64,000 bases of DNA from Weissella muntiaci (GCF_008107635.1 NZ_SDGZ01000004.1:62001-126000); one strand, 5' to 3'. Counted from the first letter of the stretch, positions 8,193 through 18,436 are shown. Notes: generated from the letters alone by a model not told the origin. A program made the numbers and translations.

Positions 8193-9227
8193 TTAACGTT
8201 GCTGAGCAAAGTTTAACAATTCACTTGATAATACATATTCAACATTTGCAAGATCGGAATAATCTTCAGCACCAGTTAGTGCATATAATTTTGCAAGATG
8301 ATATTGCCAACGTTCAATCTCTGAGATCAGACCAGCTGTGTCAGTTGTCAAAACGGTATGTAGGAAATGTCCGGCAACCCCAACCGCGCGAGCGCCGAGA
8401 ATTTGCGCTTTTAACACATCGAGTGGACTTTGAATGCCGCCGGTTGCAAAGATGGTTGGTCGTTGGACAATTTTTTGAGCTTCAAGGAGTGATTCAGCGG
8501 TTGTAAGCCCCCAATCATAGAGATAAGCATGTTCCGCATCGAGCTCACGGTTGCGTCGATCTTCAATTCTGGCGAAATTAGTGCCAGACCGGCCACCAAG
8601 ATTAATATACTGAGCGCCTAGATTGGCAAGCGTTTGAATTGTTTGCTGACTCATCCCGAAGCCAACTTCCTTAATAATTACAGGTACCGAAACTTTTTGA
8701 ATGATTTCTGCTAATTCTGCTTGCCAGATGAAATCACGATCACCTTCGGGCATCACGATTTCTTGAGCAACATTGATATGAACTTCTAGGGCATTGGCAT
8801 CAATCATATCAATTGCAGCTTGTGCATCTGCTAAATTATGACCGGCACCGATGTTTGCGATCAAAAAACCTGCGGGATTTGTTTTGCGGGCAATCGTGAA
8901 TGTTTCAGCAACACTAGGGTCTTTTAAGGCAATACTTTGCGATCCGACGGCCATAGCAATGTTTGTCTCACGAGCTGCCATGGCTAATTTTTCATTGATC
9001 GAGCCGGTTTTCCGGCTACCACCAGTCATTGCTTCAATATAAAAAGGGGCTTCGAAGGGAAACTTGCTATCTGTGCTTGTAAGATTAACTTTAGCAACAC
9101 TACTCTCTGGTAGACCGTTTGGAATGATTCGGACTTGGTCTAATGATGAAACAAGAGTTGCTTGACGCTGCTGTGCTTCGGCAAGGGCTAGATGCTCATC
9201 CTTGCGATGTGAATGCGCTGATTCCAT
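8193..9227 (-). CDS. fni: Type 2 isopentenyl-diphosphate isomerase
   Basis: A 344-residue FMN- and NADPH-dependent type 2 isomerase that interconverts isopentenyl and dimethylallyl diphosphate. The N-terminal HSHRKDEHLALAE, EAMTGGS, INLGGRSGTNF and ATGGIQSPLD motifs are typical of the family's TIM barrel. It is the last gene of a four-gene operon in pathway order, 25 bases behind pmk, and feeds undecaprenyl and quinone precursor synthesis. The start is preceded by GAAAGGACATCATAT. Confidence 0.93.
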   Translation of the reverse strand: MESAHSHRKDEHLALAEAQQRQATLVSSLDQVRIIPNGLPESSVAKVNLTSTDSKFPFEAPFYIEAMTGGSRKTGSINEKLAMAARETNIAMAVGSQSIALKDPSVAETFTIARKTNPAGFLIANIGAGHNLADAQAAIDMIDANALEVHINVAQEIVMPEGDRDFIWQAELAEIIQKVSVPVIIKEVGFGMSQQTIQTLANLGAQYINLGGRSGTNFARIEDRRNRELDAEHAYLYDWGLTTAESLLEAQKIVQRPTIFATGGIQSPLDVLKAQILGARAVGVAGHFLHTVLTTDTAGLISEIERWQYHLAKLYALTGAEDYSDLANVEYVLSSELLNFAQQR

Positions 9228-9252
9228 ATATGATGTCCTTTCAGAGATTGGC

Positions 9253-10290
9253 TCAATGTTGCCAAATTGTTACATCTAAAGGCAAGATTCCGGCATCTTG
9301 CCAAGATTGTAACAGTTGAGTTTGGTTAAGTTGATCATGAGTAATTGCGTAACCGTTGTCGCCACCACCGGCGCCAGATATTTTTGTGGGAAGCTGGTAC
9401 TTATCGGCAATGGCAAGTAATCGCTTAAGCGCAGGTGTAAGATAGTTAATTCCATTTGCATCGGTATAGTTGAATAATATCTGCTGAGCTTTTTTAATGG
9501 TCGCAACCGCCTGATTAAAATCAGCTTGTTCAAGAGCTACCCGTAATATTTGGACTAGTTCAGTTGATTGTTCTAAAAAAGGGTTTAACGCTTTTTGGGA
9601 AGTGGAGTTTAGGCGACTCTGGGTTGACGCAGCTTTCTGCGTCCAGCCGACATTGAACTGCCAGTTGGCCGGCCAATTGACGGTTTGAATTGACAGCTTG
9701 GACCACGGTTGAGAAAGTTGGTCTAGAAGTGAATTGTGTTCTCTTAGTAGAGCTAGTTCAGAGCGATCAAAATTCTGATAGAAGATCACACCACCATAAC
9801 TGGCGGTGGCAACATCACCCATCGAGCCCTTTGCAAAGTTAGGTAAATCCAACATGGTAAGAACTGCCAACTTAAAGAGTTCGAGTTGCGTAAGTTGCCA
9901 ATTAAAATGTTGATTGGCAGCTTGCAACATTCCAACAACTAATGCCCCCGAAGAACCAAGACCTAGTTTAGTCCCGTTTTGGTCCAGTTGGCTTCGGGCT
10001 GAAATCTTAAAGGGAGGAGTGGACTTGTCAAATTTAGCTTGATTGAAATTAATAATCTGCTGTAAGGTGACATACATGAGACGCCAGCTCGGAGCAGTCG
10101 CTGAGATTTCTTTATGGAGGGGATTAATTATGGTTCCCAACTTGTCACTTTCAAGAATGAAATCAGCATTATCAGTTAAGGTAATTGTGATGAACCGATT
10201 CACAGCAGCAATTAGTGCACTTTGGCCAGGGTGGGTAACCGCGTATTCCCCAGCTAAATATAATTTGCCAGGGACTGAAATTTTAGTCAT
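9253..10290 (-). CDS. Phosphomevalonate kinase
   Basis: A 345-residue GHMP kinase that phosphorylates mevalonate 5-phosphate. The motifs are SVPGKLYLAGEYAV near the N-terminus, the ATP loop GLGSSGALVVG around residue 112, and the C-terminal KISGAGGGDNGYAI. Its ATG overlaps the stop of mvaD in a TAATG junction, so translation is coupled. The gene is often called mvaK2 or pmk in lactic acid bacteria. Length and context fit the lactobacillal family. Confidence 0.92.
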   Translation of the reverse strand: MTKISVPGKLYLAGEYAVTHPGQSALIAAVNRFITITLTDNADFILESDKLGTIINPLHKEISATAPSWRLMYVTLQQIINFNQAKFDKSTPPFKISARSQLDQNGTKLGLGSSGALVVGMLQAANQHFNWQLTQLELFKLAVLTMLDLPNFAKGSMGDVATASYGGVIFYQNFDRSELALLREHNSLLDQLSQPWSKLSIQTVNWPANWQFNVGWTQKAASTQSRLNSTSQKALNPFLEQSTELVQILRVALEQADFNQAVATIKKAQQILFNYTDANGINYLTPALKRLLAIADKYQLPTKISGAGGGDNGYAITHDQLNQTQLLQSWQDAGILPLDVTIWQH

Positions 10291-11276
10291 TAAATATGAT
10301 GTCCTTTAATAATCTCAAGTCCAGGTCCAGGCGTCGCAACAGTAGTTTTGACGTTAGGTAGCTGCTCTTTCAGAGCCACAAGGATTTTAGCTGTATCAGC
10401 TGGCATTGAAATGATCTTGACATTCGGACCAGCATCCATGGTGGCATATACAGATAAACCTTGTTGACGGAGTCTTTGAACAAGCCGGATGATTATCCAG
10501 CTTGTATCTGTCAGATATGAAAAGGCTGGAGTTGCCATCAAATTTTGAGCGTGCATTTGCAATGCATTGGCTTCAGCCAACTGACCGATTTTTTGGAAAT
10601 CATGGTTTTCAATAGCTGTAAGCATCGCCGGAACTTGTGCGTTTGCATGATCGACCCAAGCCTGATAAAAGGGATCGGTTGCGACAACGCTTTGCATACC
10701 GACCCGTGAATTAATCTCTTTAGGTTGATCGTTAACAATCACGGTAAGTAACTGAATGGGCCAATGCACGTCTTCATCAATCGGATGGGCAAATGAATCT
10801 CGATCATTTGTGCCACGATTCCAGATGGCAAAGCCACCAAAGATTGAGCGACTAGCCGAACCCGAACCACGACGAGCTAACATTGATAGTTCAGAACGCG
10901 TCAAGTTTAGCCCAGCAGCTTTACTTGCTGCGCCAGCCAAAGCAGCAAACGCCGAGGCTGACGATGCTAATCCGGCCGATGTTGGCACATGATTTGTTGA
11001 GATGACTTTGGCCTTAGTAGTGATGTTTGCCTTTGTTCGAACTAGATTTAGAACATGAATAACCTTTTGATTACTTGAGCCGGACAAGAGTTTACCATCC
11101 AAAACAATTTCATCATCTGGCAAATCAGGAATGAATTCTACGGTTGTATCTGTATAAAATTCGTTTAGCGTTAGCGAGACTGATGAGGTGGTTGGAATAA
11201 TTAGTTCTTGATCAGCCTTACCCCAATACTTTAAAAGGGCAATATTAGTATGTGCTCTTGCAGTGTAGGCAGTCAT
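10290..11276 (-). CDS. mvaD: Diphosphomevalonate decarboxylase
   Basis: A 328-residue GHMP-family enzyme that makes isopentenyl diphosphate from diphosphomevalonate with ATP. The motifs are ARAHTNIALLKYWGK at the N-terminus, TSAGLASSASAFAALA for the phosphate loop, and SGSASRSIFGG. I chose ATG 11276, with AAGGAG seven bases upstream and only two bases after the mvk stop; a GTG six bases further upstream overlaps that ribosome site. Second gene of the operon, coupled to both neighbours. Confidence 0.94.
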   Translation of the reverse strand: MTAYTARAHTNIALLKYWGKADQELIIPTTSSVSLTLNEFYTDTTVEFIPDLPDDEIVLDGKLLSGSSNQKVIHVLNLVRTKANITTKAKVISTNHVPTSAGLASSASAFAALAGAASKAAGLNLTRSELSMLARRGSGSASRSIFGGFAIWNRGTNDRDSFAHPIDEDVHWPIQLLTVIVNDQPKEINSRVGMQSVVATDPFYQAWVDHANAQVPAMLTAIENHDFQKIGQLAEANALQMHAQNLMATPAFSYLTDTSWIIIRLVQRLRQQGLSVYATMDAGPNVKIISMPADTAKILVALKEQLPNVKTTVATPGPGLEIIKGHHI

Positions 11277-11278
11277 AA

Positions 11279-12229
11279 TCACTCCTTGTTCGCGTAATAC
11301 TTTTGAACCCAGATTTCACGAGCTCCGGCCGCCTCAAGCGCTGAGACGATGGCGTCGATGTTGGCTTCATTTGATGCCAGTGCTAACATTGTTCCCCCAA
11401 CACCACCACCGGTTAGCTTTGCACCAAGTGCACCGGCCTCAAGTGCGGCATCGATTAATGCATCCAAATAGGGATGAGAGACGCCTAATGCACTCAAATG
11501 TTGTTGAGCACTGTTCATAATGGGACCAAGTTTTTCAATTGAATTTGCGGCTAAGAATTCTTGTGCTTGGACTGAAAGCTTGCCTAGTTCACTAAGATGA
11601 TTTTGAGTTTCGACAGGCTCGTTCAAGAGTTGCTCGCGAACAACGCTAACGGCTAGGCCAGTTTGACCATGGACACCGGTATCTGCAATGATCAGAGTTG
11701 CGTCCAAGCTCATCGAAATTGGCATTGGCTTCTGGCCTTTAACGAACCAGACGGGCACGTCATGAGCAGCTGTGGCAGCATCAATTCCGCTGGGTGAGCC
11801 ATGCGTAATTGCTTCTTCAACGTTAGCCCAACGTTGCAAATCCCGATCAGAAAGTTCAGTTTCGAAAAGTGCAAAGAAGGCACGAATAATTGCAACGGCA
11901 GTGGCTGCAGATGATCCCATGCCACGTTCAAGTGGAATATTTGATTCTAATTTTAAAGTGAAGGCTAATTTAGGATTTGAAAAAAATCTTAATAAGCGGT
12001 TAATTAATTGTCGAATTCCCTCAAATGCTTCTGTCATTTCATTCAAGGAACCTTGATAGTTTCCTGCAAGAATGATCTGCCCGAAGTTGCGTGGTGTGAT
12101 TGTGGCGACCATCTTTAAATCGGGTAAAGGCAGAGCAATCGCTGGTTCGTTGTAAACGACAGCATGTTCGCCAAGTAAAATAATTTTAGCGTGACTTTTA
12201 CCAGTTGCAAGTTTAAGCACAGAATTCAC
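11279..12229 (-). CDS. mvk: Mevalonate kinase
   Basis: A GHMP kinase, about 316 residues, that phosphorylates mevalonate. GKSHAKIILLGEHAVVY is at the N-terminus, ERGMGSSAATAVA is the ATP loop, and KLTGGGVGGTMLAL is the C-terminal glycine motif. The start is a choice. An ATG at 12262 lies upstream of the predicted -10 box (12251-12256), so it would not be on the transcript. A GTG at 12229 follows AAAGAAG and sits inside the message, so I prefer it. First gene of the mevalonate operon and divergent from dinG. Confidence 0.9.
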   Translation of the reverse strand: MNSVLKLATGKSHAKIILLGEHAVVYNEPAIALPLPDLKMVATITPRNFGQIILAGNYQGSLNEMTEAFEGIRQLINRLLRFFSNPKLAFTLKLESNIPLERGMGSSAATAVAIIRAFFALFETELSDRDLQRWANVEEAITHGSPSGIDAATAAHDVPVWFVKGQKPMPISMSLDATLIIADTGVHGQTGLAVSVVREQLLNEPVETQNHLSELGKLSVQAQEFLAANSIEKLGPIMNSAQQHLSALGVSHPYLDALIDAALEAGALGAKLTGGGVGGTMLALASNEANIDAIVSALEAAGAREIWVQKYYANKE

Positions 12230-12250
12230 CAATCTTCTTTCATAAAATAC

Positions 12251-12278
12251 TGTATACATCATATCAAAAGACAGCCAA
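12251..12278 (-). promoter_or_regulatory. Promoter of the mevalonate operon
   Basis: On the minus strand TTGGCT (12278-12273) and TATACA (12256-12251) are 16 bp apart. The predicted transcript starts near 12244, fifteen bases before the GTG proposed for mvk. Confidence 0.7.
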
Positions 12279-12293
12279 CTAAGGAAAGCTCCA

Positions 12294-12302
12294 TGTTATA
12301 AT
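12294..12302 (+). promoter_or_regulatory. Extended -10 promoter for dinG
   Basis: TGT followed by TATAAT (12297-12302) forms an extended -10 element; no good -35 is visible at the right distance. It lies 34 bases before the dinG start and about 20 bases from the divergent mvk promoter. Confidence 0.55.
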
Positions 12303-12336
12303 AAAAACTGATTATTAAGGAACACGTGGTACGAGA

Positions 12337-15150
12337 ATGATGCAAAATAAAGACATCTATGCTGTGGTTGATTTAGAAACGACCCGCACGACCGCCGAAG
12401 AGGGCCGAATTATTCAAGTCGCCATCGCTTTCGTGCAGAATAAAAAAATCATTAATCAGTTTTCAACTTTGATTAACCCGCATAGCAATATTCCACGTAA
12501 TATTACCAAGCTAACGGGAATCACTAATGAAATGGTGCATGGCGCACCAGCTTTTGAAGACGTCGCGATAACCTTGCACGCAATGCTTGCGGGCACTGTT
12601 TTTGTCGCTCATAACGTTAATTTTGACTTACCATTCTTAAATCTAGCTTTTGAACGAGCTGGTTTAACGGCGTTGAAAAATACGGCAATTGATACGGTGC
12701 AATTAAGTCAGATTCTATGGCCAACCGCGCCAGGGTATCGCCTGAGTGATTTAACGCAATATCTAGGGTTTGATCATGAACGGCCACATCAAGCCGACTC
12801 CGATGCACTTGCAACGGCTGAATTATTGATTGCAATTTTGCAAAGGGCAGCGACATTACCGATGGTAACTTTGCAGAGTTTAGTGGAACTGCCACTGGCA
12901 TTAGCACGTGATACTAAGCGGATTTTTCAACTGGCCTTGGAAGAAAACCAGGCAGAACCACAGTTATTACCAAATCAACTCCAGGTGATTGCGGGATTGG
13001 CAATTAGGCGTTTTTCAAAACCAGCGCCATTAAGCAATAAAGATGAGTATGCTTATCCGACCAAAAAGGCGACCCTAGAAAAATTGTTGGCACCGAGCCT
13101 AGCTTATCGTCCACAGCAGGCAAAGCTAATGAATCTAATTTATAATCATTACCATGATTTGAACGATGTAACTACGCCAATGGTTTTAGAAGCGCCGACT
13201 GGAATGGGGAAGACGATCGGGTATTTGTTACCATATGCTTATTTGGCGAATGAGCAAAGTCGAGCTGTTGTAATTGCAACACCGACGATTAACTTGCAAC
13301 AACAAATTATGCATACAATCAATAATGATTTAAATGAAGTGCTTCCTTTTGAAGTACGTGGAGTTAGTTTAAAAGGGCGCACACATTTTTTGAATTTACA
13401 AAGTTTCTCACGTTCACTACAAGTTGATGAAGGCTCTGCAAGTCTGCAATTTATTAAAGCACAGGTACTGGTCTGGCTTACGGAAACGTTGACGGGTGAT
13501 TTGGATGATTTGAATCTCAATAATGCCTCTGAACGCTTTTTGAAGAAATTAACACAGTCAGCTAATAATCCAGCCGCTTCGAATTTTTACGGACATGAAT
13601 TTTGGGAACGACAGGAAGTTTCCGCGGCTCAAGCGCAGTTCTTGGTTGTCAATCATGCATACCTTGCAACGTATGCGCGTGAGCTTACGGATGAAAAGAA
13701 ACCTTTCCTAGTGATCGATGAGGCACAAAGGTTGCCAGATGCAGTAATTGATCAAAGCCGAAAAAAGCTTGATTTTGATCGTTGGCGGGCCAACATTCAA
13801 TTTGCTCATAATACAGCCCTAGCTAATCATGATGATGGGCTTGGAAGCATTTTAGAACGTTTGAATGGTGGTAAGAATTTTCAAACCCAGTTGGAGCAGA
13901 CACTGCAAGAATTGCAGAGTGATATTACAGAATTGAAAAGTACGATCTATCGACGCTTTTTGCTTTCAAATCAAACGCCACCTACAGATGGTAAACGCGA
14001 AAGCAGTGTTGCAGTCACTGATCTGGCACAGTACTGGTTTGATCACCGTGATACGGTGAAGAACATCCATATTCAGACGTTACGTTTGGATGATTTACTG
14101 GATAATATTATGGAGGCCTTCTCACAGTTGAAGGGCGCTTTTTCACTCGCAGAACGCCAATTATTGGCTGATTTTCGGCGCCTATTAAATGGAATCTCAA
14201 ATGCTGAAAGCCAATTAACTGGTTTTCAGCAGGAATTAGTAGATTTTCCTGATGCGAGTGTATTCTGGTTAACAGAAATTACGCGGCAGGACGAGAATCA
14301 TGTCATCTTGAGTGGCGGATTACTACATACCTTTGACTATTTCAAGTCACGAATTTATCCTTACTTCGAGCCGGTAACCTTAATTGGTGCAACTTTATTC
14401 ACTTCAACAAAATCGAGTTATTTATACGATCGTCTTAACATTGAGCGTAAGGAAAGCGAAACTTTCCGGTTCGGTGAGGTCTTTGATTATGAGAATCAGG
14501 CCGAGTTGATTGTAGCGAATGATGCGCCGAGCGTTAATGACAGTAACTATTCGAGTTATTTGGCCAAAGAGATTGTTGAATTATCGACGACAGTTGGTGA
14601 AAATACATTAGTGTTGTTTACGTCGCATGAAATGTTGCAAGACGTGTTCAGTCGCGTGCAAAGCAATCCTAAATTTATGAAAAGCAATATGACGGTTTTG
14701 GCACAGGGAATTTCGGGTGGTCAACAAAAGTTACTAAAGCGAATGCAAAAAGAGCAACATCTAGTTGTACTTGGCGCGGCCAGTTTCTGGGAGGGCATTG
14801 ACCTGCCAGATCAGCAGGTTCGCTTGGTATTGTTAGCGCGAATTCCGTTTGAACAACCGGATAATATTGTTCAAAAAGCTGAGGAAGCAGTATTATTAGC
14901 TGCAGGAAAGCAACCATTCTATCAGAATACATTGCCAAAGGCTGTGATTCGTTTACGTCAGGGTGTAGGTCGCTTGATTAGAACGGATCAAGATTATGGA
15001 GTGATTGTAATCTTTGATAGTCGGATTGTGAATAAACGTTATGGAAAGACTTTGCAAAAGATGTTGCCTAGAACCTTACCGCAGGTCGCAGTGAAATCTG
15101 AGCAAATTTTGCAAGAAGTCACAGAATTCTTTACAAAGCACCGTAAATAG
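12337..15150 (+). CDS. dinG: DinG-type helicase-like protein with exonuclease domain
   Basis: A 937-residue protein with an N-terminal DEDDh exonuclease (VVDLETT near residue 11, HNVNFDLPFL near 93, HQADSDALAT near 150) and an XPD/DinG-like superfamily 2 ATPase: Walker A EAPTGMGKT near 286, DEAQ near 461, and QGVGRLIRT near 874. It matches the long Firmicutes DinG. No cysteine cluster lies between Walker A and DEAQ, so the Fe-S cluster of Escherichia coli DinG is absent, as is known for the Gram-positive form. It probably works in DNA repair as a single-strand nuclease. Upstream of ypmB and asnS as in Bacillus. Confidence 0.9.
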   Translation: MMQNKDIYAVVDLETTRTTAEEGRIIQVAIAFVQNKKIINQFSTLINPHSNIPRNITKLTGITNEMVHGAPAFEDVAITLHAMLAGTVFVAHNVNFDLPFLNLAFERAGLTALKNTAIDTVQLSQILWPTAPGYRLSDLTQYLGFDHERPHQADSDALATAELLIAILQRAATLPMVTLQSLVELPLALARDTKRIFQLALEENQAEPQLLPNQLQVIAGLAIRRFSKPAPLSNKDEYAYPTKKATLEKLLAPSLAYRPQQAKLMNLIYNHYHDLNDVTTPMVLEAPTGMGKTIGYLLPYAYLANEQSRAVVIATPTINLQQQIMHTINNDLNEVLPFEVRGVSLKGRTHFLNLQSFSRSLQVDEGSASLQFIKAQVLVWLTETLTGDLDDLNLNNASERFLKKLTQSANNPAASNFYGHEFWERQEVSAAQAQFLVVNHAYLATYARELTDEKKPFLVIDEAQRLPDAVIDQSRKKLDFDRWRANIQFAHNTALANHDDGLGSILERLNGGKNFQTQLEQTLQELQSDITELKSTIYRRFLLSNQTPPTDGKRESSVAVTDLAQYWFDHRDTVKNIHIQTLRLDDLLDNIMEAFSQLKGAFSLAERQLLADFRRLLNGISNAESQLTGFQQELVDFPDASVFWLTEITRQDENHVILSGGLLHTFDYFKSRIYPYFEPVTLIGATLFTSTKSSYLYDRLNIERKESETFRFGEVFDYENQAELIVANDAPSVNDSNYSSYLAKEIVELSTTVGENTLVLFTSHEMLQDVFSRVQSNPKFMKSNMTVLAQGISGGQQKLLKRMQKEQHLVVLGAASFWEGIDLPDQQVRLVLLARIPFEQPDNIVQKAEEAVLLAAGKQPFYQNTLPKAVIRLRQGVGRLIRTDQDYGVIVIFDSRIVNKRYGKTLQKMLPRTLPQVAVKSEQILQEVTEFFTKHRK

Positions 15151-15220
15151 CTTTTAAGTGACTGCAAAATTTGATATTCTAGGATAGTTACGAGTATTTG
15201 ATGAAAGGGGTCATCGACCA

Positions 15221-15745
15221 ATGGAGATGCGCTCACAGGTTCACAAACGGCGACGTAAGGGAGCAAAATGGCTATACATTTTGTTGGCAGTTCTGATAGT
15301 TTTGGGAATTGTATGGAGTTTTTTTGCACAAGCAATGAATCCAATAACAAAAGCTCAGACTAAATATGAAGCGTTGGTGCTTAGTGATAATAAATTAAAA
15401 AAAGTCGGCGATTTTTATCACATTGCTAAAGATGGTAAAACATACTATAGTGTCAGTGGTAAAAATTCTAAAGGTCAAGCGACGGCCGTGATTTACACAA
15501 CGAGTAATGAAAAGTTAAACAAAAATGGCACTGTAGTAAATCTGGAAGGCAAATTGAATGCACAGTCGGTTAAGAAAGAAGTTGAGCGTTCATATCAACC
15601 AAAGCAGATTACTTCGCTAGGGATGGCTATTTATCAAGGCGTACCGGTTTGGGACGTCACCTTTATTGATAAATCCGGCAATATGACATTTGTAACTTAT
15701 CAAATTTCGAATGGTCAATTAGTTCGTACAATTCAAAACTTATAA
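15221..15745 (+). CDS. YpmB/TseB-like membrane protein (DUF5590)
   Basis: A 174-residue protein with a basic N-terminus, one membrane helix (about residues 16-36, [16 protein letters not shown]) and an extracytoplasmic domain. Length, topology and its place between dinG and asnS match YpmB of Bacillus subtilis (TseB), a protein tied to cell-wall elongation and penicillin-binding protein function. The identification rests on gene order and architecture more than on motifs. The ATG follows GAAAGGGG, and it lies 26 bases before asnS, so cotranscription is likely. Confidence 0.75.
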   Translation: MEMRSQVHKRRRKGAKWLYILLAVLIVLGIVWSFFAQAMNPITKAQTKYEALVLSDNKLKKVGDFYHIAKDGKTYYSVSGKNSKGQATAVIYTTSNEKLNKNGTVVNLEGKLNAQSVKKEVERSYQPKQITSLGMAIYQGVPVWDVTFIDKSGNMTFVTYQISNGQLVRTIQNL

Positions 15746-15771
15746 AGTATAGAGGAAAAGAGGCAGGTAGC

Positions 15772-17067
15772 ATGGAGACAATCCGTATTGAGGATGCAAA
15801 GAACTTCGTTGATCAGGAAGTTCGTATTGGGGGTTGGCTACGTAACAAACGTGGTTCAGGTAAGATGCAATTTCTACAATTGCGTGACGGAACAGCCTTT
15901 TTCCAAGGAGTTGTGGTAAAGGAAAACGTTGGTGAAGAAATCTTTGCAAAAGCTAAGGAGCTAACGCAAGAGACGAGCATGTATTTGATTGGAACAATCA
16001 AAGAAGACGCACGTTCACCATTTGGTTATGAGTTGCAGGTGAAGGATTTAACGGTTGTTGGAGAATCAGAAGGTTACCCAATTACTCCTAAGGAGCACGG
16101 AACTGACTTCTTGATGGATCACCGGCACCTTTATTTACGTCACATTCAGCCATTTGCGGTATTGCGAATTCGGAATACAATTATTGCGGCAACTTATGAA
16201 TTCTTCAATAAAGAAGGTTTTATCAAGATTGACTCTCCAATTCTAACTGGTTCGGCACCGGAAGGAACGACTGAATTATTCCATACAGAGTACTTTGACA
16301 CAGATGCATATATGTCACAAACGGGGCAATTATATGCTGAAGCCGGTGCAATGGCGTTTGGTCGTGTATTTACCTTTGGGCCAACATTTAGAGCCGAGAA
16401 GTCTAAGACTCGACGTCATTTAACTGAGTTCTGGATGATTGAGCCAGAGATGGCTTGGATGACTCAAGACGAATCGCTAGAAGTGCAAGAAAAGTACATT
16501 GCATACCTAATTCAAGCAGTCTTAGATCGCAATCAATATGAGCTTGACCTTTTGGGTCGAGATAAGGAGTTGTTGGCATCATATACACAGCTACCTTACC
16601 CACGAGTATCTTATGATGATGCAGTGACTCTTTTGAAGGAAAATGACTTTGACGTTGAATGGGGTGTTGATTTTGGCTCACCAGAAGAGACCTTCTTGGC
16701 AAACCATTTCAATAAGCCAGTCTTTATCACTAACTTCCCGAAGGAAATTAAGGCCTTCTACATGAAGCGCCATCCTGATCGTGATGATGTTGTTATCTCA
16801 GCTGATCTATTGGCACCTGAAGGTTATGGTGAGATTATTGGTGGATCAGAACGTGATACGGATTATGATTATCTTGAGGCACAAATCAAGAAGCAAGGTT
16901 TGGATCTTGAAGAATACTCATGGTATCTTGACTTGCGTCGTTTCGGTTCTGTGCCACATTCTGGATTCGGACTTGGACTTGAACGGGCTGTGACTTGGAT
17001 TACAGGTGAGGAACATATTCGTGAGGCAATTCCGTTCCCACGTACAATGAACCGCCTTTGGCCATAA
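15772..17067 (+). CDS. asnS: Asparaginyl-tRNA synthetase
   Basis: A 431-residue class IIb synthetase that charges tRNA-Asn. An N-terminal OB fold ([18 protein letters not shown]) is followed by the catalytic core with motif 2 [16 protein letters not shown] and motif 3 [15 protein letters not shown]. The start follows GAGGAAAAGAGGCAGG. Its last 33 bases, from codon TTC at 17035 to TAA, lie inside the 79-bp repeat that recurs at 55653. The prophage therefore uses the asnS 3' end as its attachment site and restores the reading frame, leaving the protein at normal length. Confidence 0.96.
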   Translation: METIRIEDAKNFVDQEVRIGGWLRNKRGSGKMQFLQLRDGTAFFQGVVVKENVGEEIFAKAKELTQETSMYLIGTIKEDARSPFGYELQVKDLTVVGESEGYPITPKEHGTDFLMDHRHLYLRHIQPFAVLRIRNTIIAATYEFFNKEGFIKIDSPILTGSAPEGTTELFHTEYFDTDAYMSQTGQLYAEAGAMAFGRVFTFGPTFRAEKSKTRRHLTEFWMIEPEMAWMTQDESLEVQEKYIAYLIQAVLDRNQYELDLLGRDKELLASYTQLPYPRVSYDDAVTLLKENDFDVEWGVDFGSPEETFLANHFNKPVFITNFPKEIKAFYMKRHPDRDDVVISADLLAPEGYGEIIGGSERDTDYDYLEAQIKKQGLDLEEYSWYLDLRRFGSVPHSGFGLGLERAVTWITGEEHIREAIPFPRTMNRLWP

Positions 17068-17113
17068 ACTTTAAATTAACATTGATAAACCAACTAAACG
17101 CTTATAGATAGCG
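17035..17113. repeat. attL: 79-bp direct repeat covering the asnS 3' end
   Basis: Seventy-nine bases here are identical to 55653-55731. The match continues after a single G/A difference for another 20 bases. The repeat starts inside asnS and contains its last 11 codons and most of its terminator hairpin. The integrase gene lies 139 bases away, the usual place next to attL. Confidence 0.93.
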
Positions 17114-17134
17114 GTTTGGTTGGTTTTTATTTTT
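17088..17134 (+). terminator. asnS terminator inside the att repeat
   Basis: AACCAACTAAAC pairs with GTTTGGTTGGTT (one wobble) and is followed by a long T-rich tract. The copy at attR has an A in place of G17114, which breaks the closing pair of the upper stem. Confidence 0.85.
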
Positions 17135-17172
17135 GACCTGAAATCACCTAAATTAACTTAAACCCTTCTAAT

Positions 17173-17226
17173 TTTGGGCACCGTTTTGGCACCGTGAAAC
17201 TTTGGGCACCGTTTTGGCACCGTTTT
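17173..17226. repeat. Repeated GGCACCGT motifs, candidate integrase arm sites
   Basis: GGCACCGTTT-type units occur four times in about 54 bases, two pairs separated by GAAACTTT, between attL and the integrase stop. Two more units lie at the other end (55596-55617) just inside attR, and decayed copies follow attR (55794-55838). Short direct repeats near both ends of an integrative element are typical arm-binding sites for tyrosine integrases. Confidence 0.7.
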
Positions 17227-17251
17227 TGTGCAAAAATTCGTGAAGAAATAC

Positions 17252-18331
17252 CTATATATCTGATAAAATATTTTGCGTTTTTTCTTCTTCAATAATTTGT
17301 TTTTCAGAGAGGAGGTGAGCATACACTTCCATTGTTATGGTTATATCAGCGTGACCTAAACGTTTTGAAATATAACTAATATCTACACCCTTTGAAATTA
17401 AGTAACTGGCATGGCTATGTCTTAAACCGTGAATAGAAACATTATTATTAAATCCTAGTTCTTGTTCGATCCTATGAAGCCATGTATTTGCGATGGTTGC
17501 ATATCTTCTTCCGTCAAATAGTTCATTATTACTATTGAATTCTTTATTCTCGATATACTGCGAATAAATCGAGAAAAATTCATTTGGCATTTTTATTGTT
17601 CGTACAGCATTCTTTGTTTTTGGCTCAGTTGATTCGCCTGAACGTTGCTTAGTTTTATTGACTGAGATTGTTTTATTCAGTGTATCTATATCATCTGTCG
17701 TCAATGCTAAGGCTTCACCGGCACGTATTCCTGACAAAGCAACTAAATAGACCATAAAAGATGTACGCCATCTAATTAACTTTGGACTATCAGTGATGTG
17801 GTTTAGTAGTGTCCTAAACTCATCAGCTTCAAGAAACTTTTCAGATGAATCTTTTGAGTCTGAACCAGAGATTCGAACATTGTACGTTGGATCTGTAGTA
17901 ATAAGTCCATCATGAAAGGCTTGTTGAATAACCATTTTTACTATTTGATGACGTTTATTCACAGTGTTTCTTGTATGGCCTACTGCATATTTGTTCAGGA
18001 AATTCTGATATATATTTCTTGTTAAATCACTCATATATAGGTTGTTGAAATAGACATTAATAATATATTTTTCAACAGCTTCCCATGATGCAATGGTCGA
18101 TTCTTTTAGACCTGATTCTAAGTGAACTCGTGCATAGTCTTTGAAGTAATTTTGAAATAGGATTTTTGAAGCGTCCAAATTTTGTGGTGTACTGTTCGCT
18201 TCTAATCCAGCTAACCAAATTTTCGCGTCTGATTTTGTTTTAAATGTTTGTACTTTACGCCGGCGTTCGCCTTGTTCTTTGTAATCAAAAACGGCGCGCC
18301 ATTTACCATTAGGTTTTTTCGTGATCGCCAT
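17252..18331 (-). CDS. int: Phage tyrosine-recombinase integrase
   Basis: A 359-residue integrase with the three expected parts: an N-terminal AP2-like arm-binding domain (KKPNGKWRAVFDYKEQGERRRK), a SAM-like core-binding domain about residues 60-155, and the catalytic domain. Catalytic residues are Arg203 (GIRAGEAL), a lysine near 226-228, His301 and Arg304 (HGLRHSHASYL), His327 (RLGHADI) and Tyr337 (MEVYAHL). It would integrate and excise the phage at the asnS site next door. AGAAAGG precedes the start. A decayed relative lies beyond attR at 55858-56325. Confidence 0.95.
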   Translation of the reverse strand: MAITKKPNGKWRAVFDYKEQGERRRKVQTFKTKSDAKIWLAGLEANSTPQNLDASKILFQNYFKDYARVHLESGLKESTIASWEAVEKYIINVYFNNLYMSDLTRNIYQNFLNKYAVGHTRNTVNKRHQIVKMVIQQAFHDGLITTDPTYNVRISGSDSKDSSEKFLEADEFRTLLNHITDSPKLIRWRTSFMVYLVALSGIRAGEALALTTDDIDTLNKTISVNKTKQRSGESTEPKTKNAVRTIKMPNEFFSIYSQYIENKEFNSNNELFDGRRYATIANTWLHRIEQELGFNNNVSIHGLRHSHASYLISKGVDISYISKRLGHADITITMEVYAHLLSEKQIIEEEKTQNILSDI

Positions 18332-18436
18332 AGTTTAAACTTAACCTTTCTATTGTAAAATTGAGTAGTTTAAAGACGTACTCAGGTCTGATATACTAAT
18401 AAACAGAAATGAGCAGTAATGTTCGTTTGTAGATTT

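Noticed and set aside
8141-8506. A 121-codon frame on the plus strand over the end of fni
   Set aside because: It is antisense to a clear isomerase gene and starts inside a terminator hairpin.
17068-17251. A tRNA gene as attachment site next to the integrase
   Set aside because: No cloverleaf can be drawn; the repeat is the asnS 3' end and its terminator. I found no tRNA or rRNA gene in the window.
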